Below the pieces are notes generated by a model. It made no database searches and was not told where the DNA came from. It saw nothing but the letters and a program-made list of their open reading frames with translations. A DNA stretch of 64,000 nucleotides from Pseudomonadota bacterium (lineage in GTDB: Bacteria > Pseudomonadota > Gammaproteobacteria > Legionellales > Legionellaceae), in assembly GCA_020051095.1 (NCBI GenBank), contig JAGVJN010000025.1, forward strand, positions 1-64,000, read 5' to 3'. Shown piece after piece: positions 34,817-44,792 of this stretch; positions within the stretch are counted from its first letter, which is position 1; each line of letters begins with the position of its first letter. The translations under genes were made by a program, and so were the position numbers.

Positions 34817-35977
34817 TTACTTAGTTTGTTGAAAAATTTCTCTGCCAATTAGCATTCGTCGTATTTCCGACGTACCAGCACCAATTTCATAGAGTTTTGC
34901 ATCACGTAATAGCCGACCCGTTGGGTATTCGTTAATATAACCATTCCCGCCTAGAATTTGAATGGCTTGCAAGGCCATTTGCGTTGCTTTTTCTGCCGTA
35001 TACAAAATGACACTGGCAGCATCTTTGCGATTCACATGGCCGCGGTCACAGGCGCTGGCCACAGCATGTAAATAGGCACGGGAGGCATTTAGCTCGGTAT
35101 ACATATCAGCAATTTTTCCTTGGATAAATTGAAACTCCCCAATGGCTTGGCCGAATTGCTTTCTTTCGTGCACATAAGGAATAACGACATCCAAACAGGC
35201 ATGCATAATACCAACAGGGCCCGCTGCTAAAACAGTCCGTTCATAGTCTAGCCCAGACATTAACACCGCGACGCCACCGTTTAATTTGCCTAAGATATTT
35301 TCTTTAGGGACAAGACAATCTTCAAATACGAGTTCACACGTATTTGAGCCACGCATGCCAAGCTTATCCAACTTTTGAGCTGTTTTAAAGCCAGCAAATC
35401 CTTTTTCAATGATAAAGGCAGTTATGCCGCGGCTTCCAGCGGATTTATCCGTCTTAGCGTATACGACCAACACATTGGCATCGGGACCATTGGTAATCCA
35501 CATTTTGGTGCCATTTAAACAAAAATGATCGCCTCTATCTTCCGCCGATAATTGCATACTGACCACATCTGAACCGGAATTCGATTCACTCATTGCCAGC
35601 GCACCAATATGTTCACCACTGATTAATTTAGGCAAATATTTATCTTTTTGGCCATCATTACCATTCAGAAAGATTTGATTAACACATAAATTGGAGTGGG
35701 CACCGTAGCTTAATCCAACAGATGCTGAGGCTCTGGAAATCTCTTCCATGACAATGCAATGCGCAAGATACCCCATGCCTGCACCGCCATATGATTCACT
35801 GACGGTAATGCCGAGCAGGCCAAGTTCACCCAATTTTGGCCATAACTCGTTGGGGAATTGATTGTCTCGATCAATATCGGCTGCTCTGGGGGCTATCTCA
35901 TTTTTTGCAAATTGATAAACCGTTTCACGCAGTAATGACAAGGATTCATCGTTGATTAGATTGAGTCCATGATACAT
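34817..35977 (-). CDS. ivd: Isovaleryl-CoA dehydrogenase
   Basis: 386-residue acyl-CoA dehydrogenase. [39 protein letters not shown], and the helix-G base [17 protein letters not shown] (Glu, the isovaleryl-specific position) identify it. It oxidises isovaleryl-CoA to 3-methylcrotonyl-CoA in leucine catabolism with FAD. First gene of a leftward pair with the thiolase; liuB/liuC/liuD-type genes are not adjacent. Confidence 0.94.
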   Translation of the reverse strand: MYHGLNLINDESLSLLRETVYQFAKNEIAPRAADIDRDNQFPNELWPKLGELGLLGITVSESYGGAGMGYLAHCIVMEEISRASASVGLSYGAHSNLCVNQIFLNGNDGQKDKYLPKLISGEHIGALAMSESNSGSDVVSMQLSAEDRGDHFCLNGTKMWITNGPDANVLVVYAKTDKSAGSRGITAFIIEKGFAGFKTAQKLDKLGMRGSNTCELVFEDCLVPKENILGKLNGGVAVLMSGLDYERTVLAAGPVGIMHACLDVVIPYVHERKQFGQAIGEFQFIQGKIADMYTELNASRAYLHAVASACDRGHVNRKDAASVILYTAEKATQMALQAIQILGGNGYINEYPTGRLLRDAKLYEIGAGTSEIRRMLIGREIFQQTK

Positions 35978-36312
35978 GTTTTTTTCCTCACAGTTTCGTT
36001 GCCTATTAAGGTATTTCTTTTTCTATCTTAAGTCAAAAGACAAATCATGGATGGTATTGAATTTTTTGCATTGGAAACTTCAAGGATCAGGCGATGTTTA
36101 TTCCATTAATCGATCCAGTAAGCACCCAACGATTAAATTTTATTATGCAAAATATTTTAAAACGTTACCGAACCATGGTATTTTATTTTTAAACAGTAGC
36201 ATTAATGTTTTATTATTATTTATATTGTTTTCTTATTTGCTTTACTGTTTATTTATAATATAAGTATAAGCGAATCTTGAACCTTGTTGTAGACAGTGTA
36301 AAGGGGACTTTT
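35978..36312. other. Intergenic region, AT-rich
   Basis: 335 bp between divergently transcribed ivd and the methyltransferase-like gene. A weak frame (95 codons, 35976-36263) is hydrophobic and without ribosome-binding site, so I do not call it. Long A/T runs sit near 36180-36260 and must include the promoters of both sides, but no clear hexamers stand out. Confidence 0.5.
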
Positions 36313-36984
36313 ATGCGAAAATTGGTTTTATGGGGCCATCGTCCAGTAGATTATCAGCTTATGTTCGATTTAAAAGAAGATGATCTGAAAAAACCTATCC
36401 TAGAATTTGGTTGCGGTCCGAGCGCTGTCAATACCTCCTTGCCGAATGTAACCAGTTGCGATCCACTGTTTGTCCTTGATAAGGATACGCTGACTGCTAA
36501 ATCTAGCCTTATCTTTGCTGACATGCTAAGTGAGATCGAAAAGGAAAAGAATCGCTTTGATTTTCATTCTTGTGGGGGGTTGGAAAGATTGGTGTGGCAG
36601 AGAAAGCAGGGGATGAATCAGTTTTTGGCTGATTATGAGCTTGGTCTTGAAGAAAATCGGTACGTGCCGGCCACAGAACTTCAGTTACCATTCGATCATT
36701 TTCAATTTGAATTTGCTTTGGTGTCCCATTATTTATTTGGCTTAGAAGATCAAGATATTGACTTCCATGTCGAATTGCTAAAGGAATTAGCACGCGTTGC
36801 TAAAGATGTCAGAGTTTTTCCCTTGATCGATCGGTATGGCAAAGCGTCTGACATGTTGGGGCCTGTATTATTACACCTCCAGCAAGAAAATTACGGAACA
36901 GAGGTTCGTGACGTGGCCTACCCCTACCAAAAGGATGGGAATGCCATGCTGAGAGTTTGGGCTCATCAGTGCTCGGTTGAATAA
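36313..36984 (+). CDS. SAM-methyltransferase-like protein
   Basis: 223 residues from the ATG at 36313 (AAGGGG upstream; the longer frame at 36277 lacks a signal). ILEFGCGPSAVN has the motif-I pattern of SAM methyltransferases and LFADML/RFPL-type later segments, but the protein is short of standard post-motifs. The stop overlaps pyrD's start (TAATG), so the two are an operon. Function unknown. Confidence 0.68.
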   Translation: MRKLVLWGHRPVDYQLMFDLKEDDLKKPILEFGCGPSAVNTSLPNVTSCDPLFVLDKDTLTAKSSLIFADMLSEIEKEKNRFDFHSCGGLERLVWQRKQGMNQFLADYELGLEENRYVPATELQLPFDHFQFEFALVSHYLFGLEDQDIDFHVELLKELARVAKDVRVFPLIDRYGKASDMLGPVLLHLQQENYGTEVRDVAYPYQKDGNAMLRVWAHQCSVE

Positions 36985-37982
36985 TGCTATATAAATTGAT
37001 TCGCCCGGTATTGTTCCAGCTAGAAGCAGAGACAGCTCATAATTGGACGTTAAATCAACTGGATCACTTACCGGGATGGCTATTTCCTAATGTTGCAGAC
37101 AAACCTGTTCAAGTCATGGGGCTTAATTTCAGACACCCAGTGGGGATTGCGGCTGGGCTAGACAAAGATGGCCAGCACTTAAAAGGGTTGGCGAAATTGC
37201 ATCCAGCATTTATCGAAATCGGGACAGTAACACCACTATCCCAGCCTGGCAACGACAAACCCCGTTTGTTTCGCCTCCCCAAAGCAAACGCGTTGATTAA
37301 CCGGATGGGATTTAATAACGAAGGCGTTGATGCACTCATTAAACGCCTTAAGCAAACTCAATATGATGGTGTCTTAGGTATTAACATCGGTAAAAATAAG
37401 GCGACGCCTATCGAAAATGCAAGTGACGATTATAAAATCGCCATGACCAAGGTTTATCCTTATGCCGATTATATTACTATCAATATCTCATCGCCAAATA
37501 CCCCTGATTTACGCAAATTACAAGGTCCTGATTTTTTCCCAGATTTGTTAAAAGAATTGCAAAATCTTCGCGAATCCTTGACAGAAAGCCAACAAAAGCG
37601 AGTACCTATTTTGATTAAAATATCCCCGGATGAGGCGGATGAATCATTGCAACAGATGGCAAAATGGGTGTGTGATTTTGAAATGGATGGCATGATAGCA
37701 ACCAATACGACAGCCGATCATCAATCGGTGGAGTCGCTGCTGAATTCTTCAATGCAAGGGGGGCTGAGTGGTCGTCCTCTTGCGCAAAAATCCCAGCATT
37801 GCCTGAGTGTTTTGCGAAAGGCTCTTGGTCCGCAAAAATGCTTAATTAGCGTTGGCGGCATTGATAGTGTTGATATTGCCAATGAACGGCTTGCGGCAGG
37901 CGCTAATTTACTGCAAGTCTATACGGGATTAATCTATCAAGGTCCTGGTCTAATCAAGACCCTTGTAAACGGGTTAAAGTAA
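36984..37982 (+). CDS. pyrD: Dihydroorotate dehydrogenase, class 2 (quinone)
   Basis: 332 residues, membrane-associated class 2 type with the N-terminal helix-forming extension LYKLIRPVLFQLEAETAH. The catalytic Ser is in NISSPNTPDLRKLQ, and FMN-binding loops (GIAAGLDKDG, ANTT, GGI) are present. It oxidises dihydroorotate and passes electrons to quinone in pyrimidine synthesis. Confidence 0.97.
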   Translation: MLYKLIRPVLFQLEAETAHNWTLNQLDHLPGWLFPNVADKPVQVMGLNFRHPVGIAAGLDKDGQHLKGLAKLHPAFIEIGTVTPLSQPGNDKPRLFRLPKANALINRMGFNNEGVDALIKRLKQTQYDGVLGINIGKNKATPIENASDDYKIAMTKVYPYADYITINISSPNTPDLRKLQGPDFFPDLLKELQNLRESLTESQQKRVPILIKISPDEADESLQQMAKWVCDFEMDGMIATNTTADHQSVESLLNSSMQGGLSGRPLAQKSQHCLSVLRKALGPQKCLISVGGIDSVDIANERLAAGANLLQVYTGLIYQGPGLIKTLVNGLK

Positions 37983-38077
37983 GGGCTTAGGTATAAACGG
38001 TCGTTGCCTGGAAAAAAATTTCCCTTCATGGGTAAGAAGCGCTACAATACTCGCTAATTCAAATACCTACCTCAGTT

Positions 38078-39862
38078 ATGACCAAACGAGAACACCGGAA
38101 TACAACCTATCTCTATCGCCGATTATTTACATTTATAAAACCATTCTGGCCTGTTTTAGTGCTAGGTATTTTTGCTAATATCGCCTACGCTGGCATTGAT
38201 GCCGGGTTCACTTACCTAATGAAACCTTTTATGGACAAGGGGTTTATCGATGTGGATATGACCTTTGTCCATTATATCCCCTGGATTGTATTAATCGGAA
38301 TTACGTCGCGAGGCATTTTAAGTGCTTTGGGCGGCTATTGCATGACGTGGGTGGCACGTTCGGTTGTGAAAGCGTTGCGACACCATGTTTTCACCCAAGT
38401 GGTTCGATTGCCCGCAGACTATTATGATCAATCCACATCAGGACAGTTGTTATCCAAAATTCTCTATGATGTTGAACAAGTGGCAAAAGTCAGTGCCGAT
38501 GCTTTAACCGATTTAGTCCAAAATGGTTGCTTAGTGATTGGTTTGTTTGCAGTGATGTTCATCATCTGTTGGCAATTGGCATTAATGTTTGTGATTACGG
38601 TCCCGTTCGTTGGCATCATTGTCAATATCACCAATAAACGCATTCGCCGAGTGTCTCACCGATTGCAAAAAACCATGGGTCATGTGACGGAAATTGCCAG
38701 TGAGGCGATCGAAGGCTACCAAGTTGTGCGTGTGTTTGGTGGGGAAGATTATGAAATCAACAAGTTTAACCAAGCCAATGAACATTCACGTATTCAGGAT
38801 ATGAAGGTTGCTATGAGCAAAGCAATCAACACGTCTGGCGTTCAAATCATCATTGCCATTGGCATAGCATTAATTGTCACTGCCTCCATACAATTATCGA
38901 CGGTGATAACCATTACAGCAGGATCGTTTTTAGCGGTTATTGCAGCGATGCTGCAATTGATAAAACCTTTAAAAACGCTGTCTTCGATTAGTGCGGTCAT
39001 TCAACGTGGATTGGCAGGCGCTGAATCCGTGTTTGAATTGCTGGATAGTCCCATTGAAAATCAATCGGGCGATTATTTTCCCCATGCTATTAAGGGCGAT
39101 ATTTGCTTTGAAAACGTTTCATATGCTTATCGAAATGGTCCAAGGGTGTTGAATGATATTAATTTAAGTATCAAAGCAGGGCAAACAGTCGCATTGGTTG
39201 GTCATTCAGGCAGCGGTAAAACAACCCTGGCAAGTTTAATCCCTCGATTCTACCAGGTTGCTGAGGGGAAAATTAGCATCGATGGTCATGATATCAATCG
39301 CATATCGTTACGCAGTCTACGACAACAATTGTCCTTAGTAAGCCAACATGTGACTTTGTTTAATGACACGTTAGCCAATAATATTGCATATGCAAATGCA
39401 GATGCGAGTCGTACAGCAATCATTGCCGCTGCGAAGATGGCTTATGCCCATGATTTCATTAGTGAATTACCAAATGGATATGATACGCTAGTGGGTGAAA
39501 ATGGGTTATTATTATCCGGTGGTCAGCGACAACGGTTAGCCATTGCCCGAGCAATCTTAAAGGACTCACCCATCTTGATTTTGGATGAAGCAACCTCAGC
39601 ACTGGATAGTGAATCAGAAAAATATATCCAAAAAGCGCTTGAGAAAATTATGCAAAATCGTACTACAATAGTGATTGCACATCGATTATCGACGATACAA
39701 CAGGCAGATAATATTGTGGTTATGCACAAAGGCCAAATTGTTGAACAAGGCACCCATGAGCAATTGCTTAAATTCAATGGCTATTATAAGAAATTGATTT
39801 TGAACCAAGATAAACTGTCAACCTCTGTGAATGAGTTGAGTAATGAGCTAGAAAAAGCATGA
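38078..39862 (+). CDS. msbA: Lipid A export ATP-binding/permease MsbA
   Basis: 594 residues: six membrane helices (about 20-310), then an ATPase with Walker A GHSGSGKTT, signature LSGGQRQRLAIARA and Walker B ILILDEATSALD. Usual length for MsbA. It flips core-lipid A across the inner membrane. It is followed with an ATGA overlap by lpxK. Confidence 0.96.
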   Translation: MTKREHRNTTYLYRRLFTFIKPFWPVLVLGIFANIAYAGIDAGFTYLMKPFMDKGFIDVDMTFVHYIPWIVLIGITSRGILSALGGYCMTWVARSVVKALRHHVFTQVVRLPADYYDQSTSGQLLSKILYDVEQVAKVSADALTDLVQNGCLVIGLFAVMFIICWQLALMFVITVPFVGIIVNITNKRIRRVSHRLQKTMGHVTEIASEAIEGYQVVRVFGGEDYEINKFNQANEHSRIQDMKVAMSKAINTSGVQIIIAIGIALIVTASIQLSTVITITAGSFLAVIAAMLQLIKPLKTLSSISAVIQRGLAGAESVFELLDSPIENQSGDYFPHAIKGDICFENVSYAYRNGPRVLNDINLSIKAGQTVALVGHSGSGKTTLASLIPRFYQVAEGKISIDGHDINRISLRSLRQQLSLVSQHVTLFNDTLANNIAYANADASRTAIIAAAKMAYAHDFISELPNGYDTLVGENGLLLSGGQRQRLAIARAILKDSPILILDEATSALDSESEKYIQKALEKIMQNRTTIVIAHRLSTIQQADNIVVMHKGQIVEQGTHEQLLKFNGYYKKLILNQDKLSTSVNELSNELEKA

Positions 39863-40836
39863 TTGAAAAGTGGTTAATGACGCTTTGGTATGGTCCTAAA
39901 CGGTTAGTAACTTATGCGTTACTGCCCCTCACCTGGCTTTATCAACTCGTCAATATTGGTAAACAAGCGTTCGGACTTTATATTCTGCGTCGACCAACGC
40001 CTTGCCCTGTGATTGTCGTCGGCAATATTAGCGTTGGTGGTGTTGGTAAAACACCCTTGGTGATTGCTATGGTTCAATTTTGCCAGCAACAAGGATTAAA
40101 CGTGGGCGTGGTTAGTCGAGGTTATGGCAGTAGAAGCCGAATTTATCCAAGAGATGTATTAAGCAATGATCTTGCTTCGGAAGTGGGTGATGAGCCATTA
40201 CTGATAGTTAAGAAAACCGGGGCGCCGGTTGTGATTGCGCCGAACCGAGCAGCTGCTGTTATGCATTGTTATCAAAAATACCAATGCGATGTGATAATTA
40301 GTGATGATGGCCTTCAGCACCAATCGATGGATCGAGCCATCGAGATCATTGTCATTGATGGTGAAAGGGGACTAGGAAATGGATTTTGTTTGCCAGCGGG
40401 GCCTCTACGTGATACGCCTAATCGGCTAAAAAAGGCGCATTTATTAGTCAGTCACAATGGCGATTGGCCTGGTGCATATCCGATGCATTTAAAAATGACG
40501 GGATTATATCATTTGCCTTCCCATCGTCCTTATAGTTGGCAATTGCTGCCTCAACCTATCACCGCTGTGGCTGGAATTGGCAATCCACAGCGCTTTTATC
40601 AACAACTAAGAGGGCTTGGCTTGATGATTCATGAGACGCAATTTTCTGATCATCAAGTATACAATCAACAACTCTATCGGAGTTTAGCCAAACCGGTAGT
40701 GATGACGGAAAAAGATGCTGTGAAATGTTATCCCTATGCAACGGGGGAAGATTATTTTGTGGTTGTCACGGCACAACTTTCTGGCAATTTTTGGCAGTCA
40801 TTAGCACAGTGCATGCACGATAAGGGTATCCTATGA
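39859..40836 (+). CDS. lpxK: Tetraacyldisaccharide 4'-kinase
   Basis: 325 residues. Walker A GGVGKTP in the strand IVVGNISVGGVGKTPLV and the DDGLQHQSMDRAIEIIVIDG motif are typical. LpxK phosphorylates the lipid IVA precursor at the inner membrane. It overlaps msbA upstream and the secreted-protein gene downstream by 4 bp. Confidence 0.96.
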   Translation: MIEKWLMTLWYGPKRLVTYALLPLTWLYQLVNIGKQAFGLYILRRPTPCPVIVVGNISVGGVGKTPLVIAMVQFCQQQGLNVGVVSRGYGSRSRIYPRDVLSNDLASEVGDEPLLIVKKTGAPVVIAPNRAAAVMHCYQKYQCDVIISDDGLQHQSMDRAIEIIVIDGERGLGNGFCLPAGPLRDTPNRLKKAHLLVSHNGDWPGAYPMHLKMTGLYHLPSHRPYSWQLLPQPITAVAGIGNPQRFYQQLRGLGLMIHETQFSDHQVYNQQLYRSLAKPVVMTEKDAVKCYPYATGEDYFVVVTAQLSGNFWQSLAQCMHDKGIL

Positions 40837-41765
40837 TGGCGAAACGACATTATCTGTTTCTAATTTGGCTTTTGCTAGCAGCAACGCAGGTTTTTGCTGA
40901 TAATAACCATTTGCATCCCATGAACCCTTGGCAGCAATGGACGTTTACTGGAAATGCTAACGATGAAGATGGCAACGTTTATTATTATTATTTTGCCTAT
41001 CAACAGCATGATGATCAAAGAAAAGTCGATGTGGTGGTTTTGTCTGAGCAATTGCAACCGATTATCAGCTATCACAAAGTGAATGATAAGGCGCCCAAGA
41101 ATAGGCCAAAACATAATTCATGGAAGGTGGGTCGATCTTTTTTTCGATATAACCCTATTACCAAAAATTGGGTTTTTGGGTTAAAAGCAAAAGAGGACAA
41201 GGGGTTTGATTTTAAAGTAGATATTCGTCCTGCTGATGGTGATATGGGTGAACGCCAACGAGTATCTGATGAGTTAACTTTCGAAATGAGTCAATTTCAT
41301 CAATTAACCGGCCACTTATTCTTTTTCAACGGAAATCAAGAGTTATTTGTTTCAGCCAACAGAGGATGGCTGCGTTATATTGAAGATAAAAAACCACCCA
41401 AAAAACTCACTGCCTTAATCTGTAATCGCCGAGATGGTTCGGGTTTATATAGTCTTCAACTCGACTCGCCGAAAGCAAAGAAGGCGGCAATTGTTGGCAT
41501 GCGCAATAGTGTGGGTGAGCGGGAAAAAGTATCGCAATTTCTTCGCATCAAATCACTCGATGAAAAGCGATGGCAGTTAACAATACCCAGTCCTAGAACT
41601 AATTGGACGCTTAATTTGGTTACCCGATTTATGAATAGACCTTTCGAAACATTGGTTATTGGCGATCGAGAAGAATCCGTTCCGATTGTTTGTTTTTATC
41701 AAAAGCATTATACGACAAATTATCAATTTGAAAGTCAAATTACACCGATTATCATGCCTACTTAA
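40833..41765 (+). CDS. Secreted protein of unknown function, coupled to msbA-lpxK
   Basis: 310 residues with a signal peptide (FLIWLLLAATQVFA). The N-terminal part, WQQWTFTGNANDEDGNVYYYYFAY, resembles the start of AttH/CrtC-type lipocalin-like domains, but the match is loose and I would not assign the family firmly. No catalytic residues are apparent. It overlaps lpxK, which ties its expression to the lipid A export operon and suggests a periplasmic role near the envelope. Confidence 0.68.
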   Translation: MMAKRHYLFLIWLLLAATQVFADNNHLHPMNPWQQWTFTGNANDEDGNVYYYYFAYQQHDDQRKVDVVVLSEQLQPIISYHKVNDKAPKNRPKHNSWKVGRSFFRYNPITKNWVFGLKAKEDKGFDFKVDIRPADGDMGERQRVSDELTFEMSQFHQLTGHLFFFNGNQELFVSANRGWLRYIEDKKPPKKLTALICNRRDGSGLYSLQLDSPKAKKAAIVGMRNSVGEREKVSQFLRIKSLDEKRWQLTIPSPRTNWTLNLVTRFMNRPFETLVIGDREESVPIVCFYQKHYTTNYQFESQITPIIMPT

Positions 41766-41771
41766 ACACAC

Positions 41772-43109
41772 CTAATCTTCAGTGATTTCAATCATCTTCT
41801 GTAGTGCTAGCTTAGCATTGTCAATCACCCATTGTTGATTAGTTTGCGTCAACCGATTCCTTTGCCCGGTAAATTCATTGACCACGTCTCCGGCTTTAAC
41901 TTGGTTATAGGCGAGATCATTTCCTTGCCGCAATAAATCCAACAGGGCAACAAGATGCGGCGGATCATTACGCGACATGGTGGCGCACCCACATCCAAGG
42001 CCAGGCTCGCCGGCTTTTTTAGGCGCCTCGGCAACATTCACCACATCAATGCCTAACGGTTTGCAGTATTGTTTCATGTTAGCAACTAAATGGTTTTCAG
42101 TGGCAATGGCATAACGTTTTGTATGACTTCGATCATTGACGACATGATCCCAGATGAATGCTGTGGAGCCAGTAAAATTAGCTTGCTTGTACACAGGATG
42201 TGAACATTCCGGATGGACAACAACGGTATAACCATGCTCTTGCCAATAACGGCACATGTCGACGGTGTAATAAGTATGAACGGCACATTCACTGGAAAAG
42301 ACAATCATGTCAGCTTTATCAAATTCAGCCAACGTTTTAGCATCTTGATTGGACAGTGAATATTGCGCTCCAGCCGTACCCCCAGGCCAGTAGGCTAACT
42401 GTTGTATCCCAAGCTCATAAGCAATATTTTCACCCATATGCCTATCTGGGATGAATAGAATTTTCTTTTTTTGTCTCAAAGCCCAACGCGCTATTTTTAC
42501 AGCGTTCGAACTCGTACATACGGCGCCCCCTTGAGCACCGGTTAATGCCTTAACGCGGCCCGATGTATTCATATAACAAATGGGTAAAATATTTGCTTGC
42601 CCATAGCGTTCATTTAAATCGATTAATGCAGGTTCGACCATGTAATCCTTTGCCATCATTTCCATGGTGCAACCGGATTTAGGGTTGGTTATGAATACTT
42701 GTTGGTGTGGGTGTGCGAGAACCGATATGGATTCTGCCATAAAATGGACAGCTGATTCGACGATCACTTCTTTTTCAGGATGGTTCGCTGCCATCAGCGC
42801 AAGCTGGTAGGAATCTCCAACTTTACCGCCAAATTGTTCAACTAAACGAACAATGTCGCCCCCCATATAATAATGAGCCAATAGCAGAAGTTTGTCCCCG
42901 AAGTGCTTTTGTGCTTTCGTAATATAAGGTCTCATCCAGTCAATGACAGTGGTTAATTTCCTGTCGGGTAATGCTAAATATTCCTCTGCATAAGGGATAA
43001 AATCTTGTTGGTACCAATCCAGCGGGTAGTCTGCTTGACAAATAGTCATCTGTGGATGCAATGGCATGACTGTTTTGGGTGGTTGATAATCTGTATGCTG
43101 TTCAAACAT
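41772..43109 (-). CDS. nadA: Quinolinate synthase (long form)
   Basis: 445 residues, longer than the classic NadA of about 350. Fe-S ligands are visible in GAQGGAVCTSSNAVKIARWAL, HPECSHPV and GCGCATM; the substrate region has LLLAHYYMGGDI. It makes quinolinate from iminoaspartate and DHAP. The long type is typical of several gamma/alpha-proteobacteria; the extra parts lie at the N-terminus and at the C-terminal helical tail. It follows nadB by 27 bp. Confidence 0.94.
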   Translation of the reverse strand: MFEQHTDYQPPKTVMPLHPQMTICQADYPLDWYQQDFIPYAEEYLALPDRKLTTVIDWMRPYITKAQKHFGDKLLLLAHYYMGGDIVRLVEQFGGKVGDSYQLALMAANHPEKEVIVESAVHFMAESISVLAHPHQQVFITNPKSGCTMEMMAKDYMVEPALIDLNERYGQANILPICYMNTSGRVKALTGAQGGAVCTSSNAVKIARWALRQKKKILFIPDRHMGENIAYELGIQQLAYWPGGTAGAQYSLSNQDAKTLAEFDKADMIVFSSECAVHTYYTVDMCRYWQEHGYTVVVHPECSHPVYKQANFTGSTAFIWDHVVNDRSHTKRYAIATENHLVANMKQYCKPLGIDVVNVAEAPKKAGEPGLGCGCATMSRNDPPHLVALLDLLRQGNDLAYNQVKAGDVVNEFTGQRNRLTQTNQQWVIDNAKLALQKMIEITED

Positions 43110-43136
43110 CTTGGAACCTCAATTATAAACTAGCGC

Positions 43137-44792
43137 TTACTCAATATAAGAATCATGGGGTGCTTGCCTACGCAAGATACTTTCTCGGGCTGTGGCAAGT
43201 TGATTTGGGTAATCCTCTCGGTAATGCCCTCCCCGAGATTCACGACGATATAACGCCGAACGAACAATCAATTCTGCATTGAGAACAATGTTCCTTAGTT
43301 CGATGAAATCTCGGGTGATGCAATGATTCCAGTAATACTCCTCAATGATTTTTTTTCGTTTCATAATTAATTGTAGTATATCGCTTAATCCCGCTTCAGT
43401 CCTGACAATACCTGCATAAGAGGTCATTTCGCCTCGGAGACCTCGCCAATGAGCATTAATTTGGCTAGCGCGTCTGGTATTAACAGTTGAAGGCGAATTC
43501 CAGGCTGGGATATTATCGACTCCCTTTAAGGGAGATGTGATATCTTTGAAGCAGGCAAATGCCGCATTTCGGGCCATAATTGCCCCTTCAAGTAGGGAGT
43601 TGCTTGCTAATCGATTCGCGCCGTGCAACCCGGTAAAGGCTGTTTCACCAATGGCAAACAAGCGTTTTAAATCGGTTCTTCCATCGATATCCGTTAAAAT
43701 ACCGCCACATTGATAGTGAGCTGCGGGGACAACTGGAATGGGGTCTTTTGACATATCAATGCCAATCTCGTTGAGAGTTTGATAAATCTGAGGAAAGCGT
43801 GTTTGTAAAAAGGATTTATTATGGTGAGTAATATCTAAATAGACAAAGCCATGCTGGTTGGCCTCAATTTCATTGAAAATGGCTCTTGAAACAACATCAC
43901 GAGTGGCAAGCTCCATCGCTTCTGGTGCATAGCTGCTCATAAATCGTTTGTTTGTTTCAGGACAAATTAGCTTGGCGCCTTCCCCACGAACGGCCTCCGA
44001 AATTAAGAAATTATTGATTTGGGGATGGTGAAGTAACGTTGGGTGGAATTGATAGAATTCCATATTGCCAACTCGAGCGCCGGCACGATATGCCATAGCG
44101 ACCCCATCACCGGTAGCAACCATGGGGTTAGAAGTGTACCGATAGGTTTTGCCAGCGCCACCTGTTGCTAGTATCGTACATTTTGCAGCAAATGTATGAA
44201 TATAACCGGTCGACGTATCTAAAACATAGGCGCCACAAATTTCACCTTGTATATCCGTTCGATGTGGATGATAGTGGCTAATTAGGTTGACGGCAATATG
44301 ATCTTCATAGAGAGTGATTTGATGTTGTTGTCGGGTAGCCTGCTCTAGGGCATCGATGATGGTAAGGCCTGTTTTATCACCGCAATTAAAAATTCGTCGG
44401 TGACTATGGCCGCCTTCCTTTGCTAAAGTGTATTCGCCTGATGGTTCGTGATGGAAGTCTATGCCATAGTTTTCAAGTGCACCGATAGCATCAGGTGCTT
44501 GGCGGATGATAAATTCGACCGCGGGTTGATAACATAATCCATCCCCCGCTTGTAGGGTGTCTTCGATATGGCTTTCAAGGGAATCGTCTTTACTATTGAC
44601 AGCAGCAATCCCTCCTTGTGCCCAACGGCTGCTTCCTTCGGTCAGAGCTCCTTTGCTGACAATGGCAATAGACAGGTTGGGTTGTAAGGCTAGTAGCTGA
44701 TGGCAAAAATGCATACCCGCTATACCACTACCAATCACTAAAACGTCAAATTCGAGGCATTTACCCTGCTGGGAATGCTGAGCTTTTGCCAT
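43137..44792 (-). CDS. nadB: L-aspartate oxidase
   Basis: 551 residues. FAD-binding VIGSGIAGMHF, EGSSRWAQGGIAAV and the HPT/HGANRLASNSLLEG segment identify NadB. It oxidises aspartate to iminoaspartate for NAD synthesis, feeding nadA directly downstream. The start overlaps the stop of purB. Confidence 0.96.
   Translation of the reverse strand: MAKAQHSQQGKCLEFDVLVIGSGIAGMHFCHQLLALQPNLSIAIVSKGALTEGSSRWAQGGIAAVNSKDDSLESHIEDTLQAGDGLCYQPAVEFIIRQAPDAIGALENYGIDFHHEPSGEYTLAKEGGHSHRRIFNCGDKTGLTIIDALEQATRQQHQITLYEDHIAVNLISHYHPHRTDIQGEICGAYVLDTSTGYIHTFAAKCTILATGGAGKTYRYTSNPMVATGDGVAMAYRAGARVGNMEFYQFHPTLLHHPQINNFLISEAVRGEGAKLICPETNKRFMSSYAPEAMELATRDVVSRAIFNEIEANQHGFVYLDITHHNKSFLQTRFPQIYQTLNEIGIDMSKDPIPVVPAAHYQCGGILTDIDGRTDLKRLFAIGETAFTGLHGANRLASNSLLEGAIMARNAAFACFKDITSPLKGVDNIPAWNSPSTVNTRRASQINAHWRGLRGEMTSYAGIVRTEAGLSDILQLIMKRKKIIEEYYWNHCITRDFIELRNIVLNAELIVRSALYRRESRGGHYREDYPNQLATARESILRRQAPHDSYIE

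Noticed and set aside
35976-36263. 95-codon rightward frame between ivd and the methyltransferase-like gene
   Set aside because: Composition is hydrophobic and low-complexity, no ribosome-binding site precedes it, and it starts inside the ivd start region.
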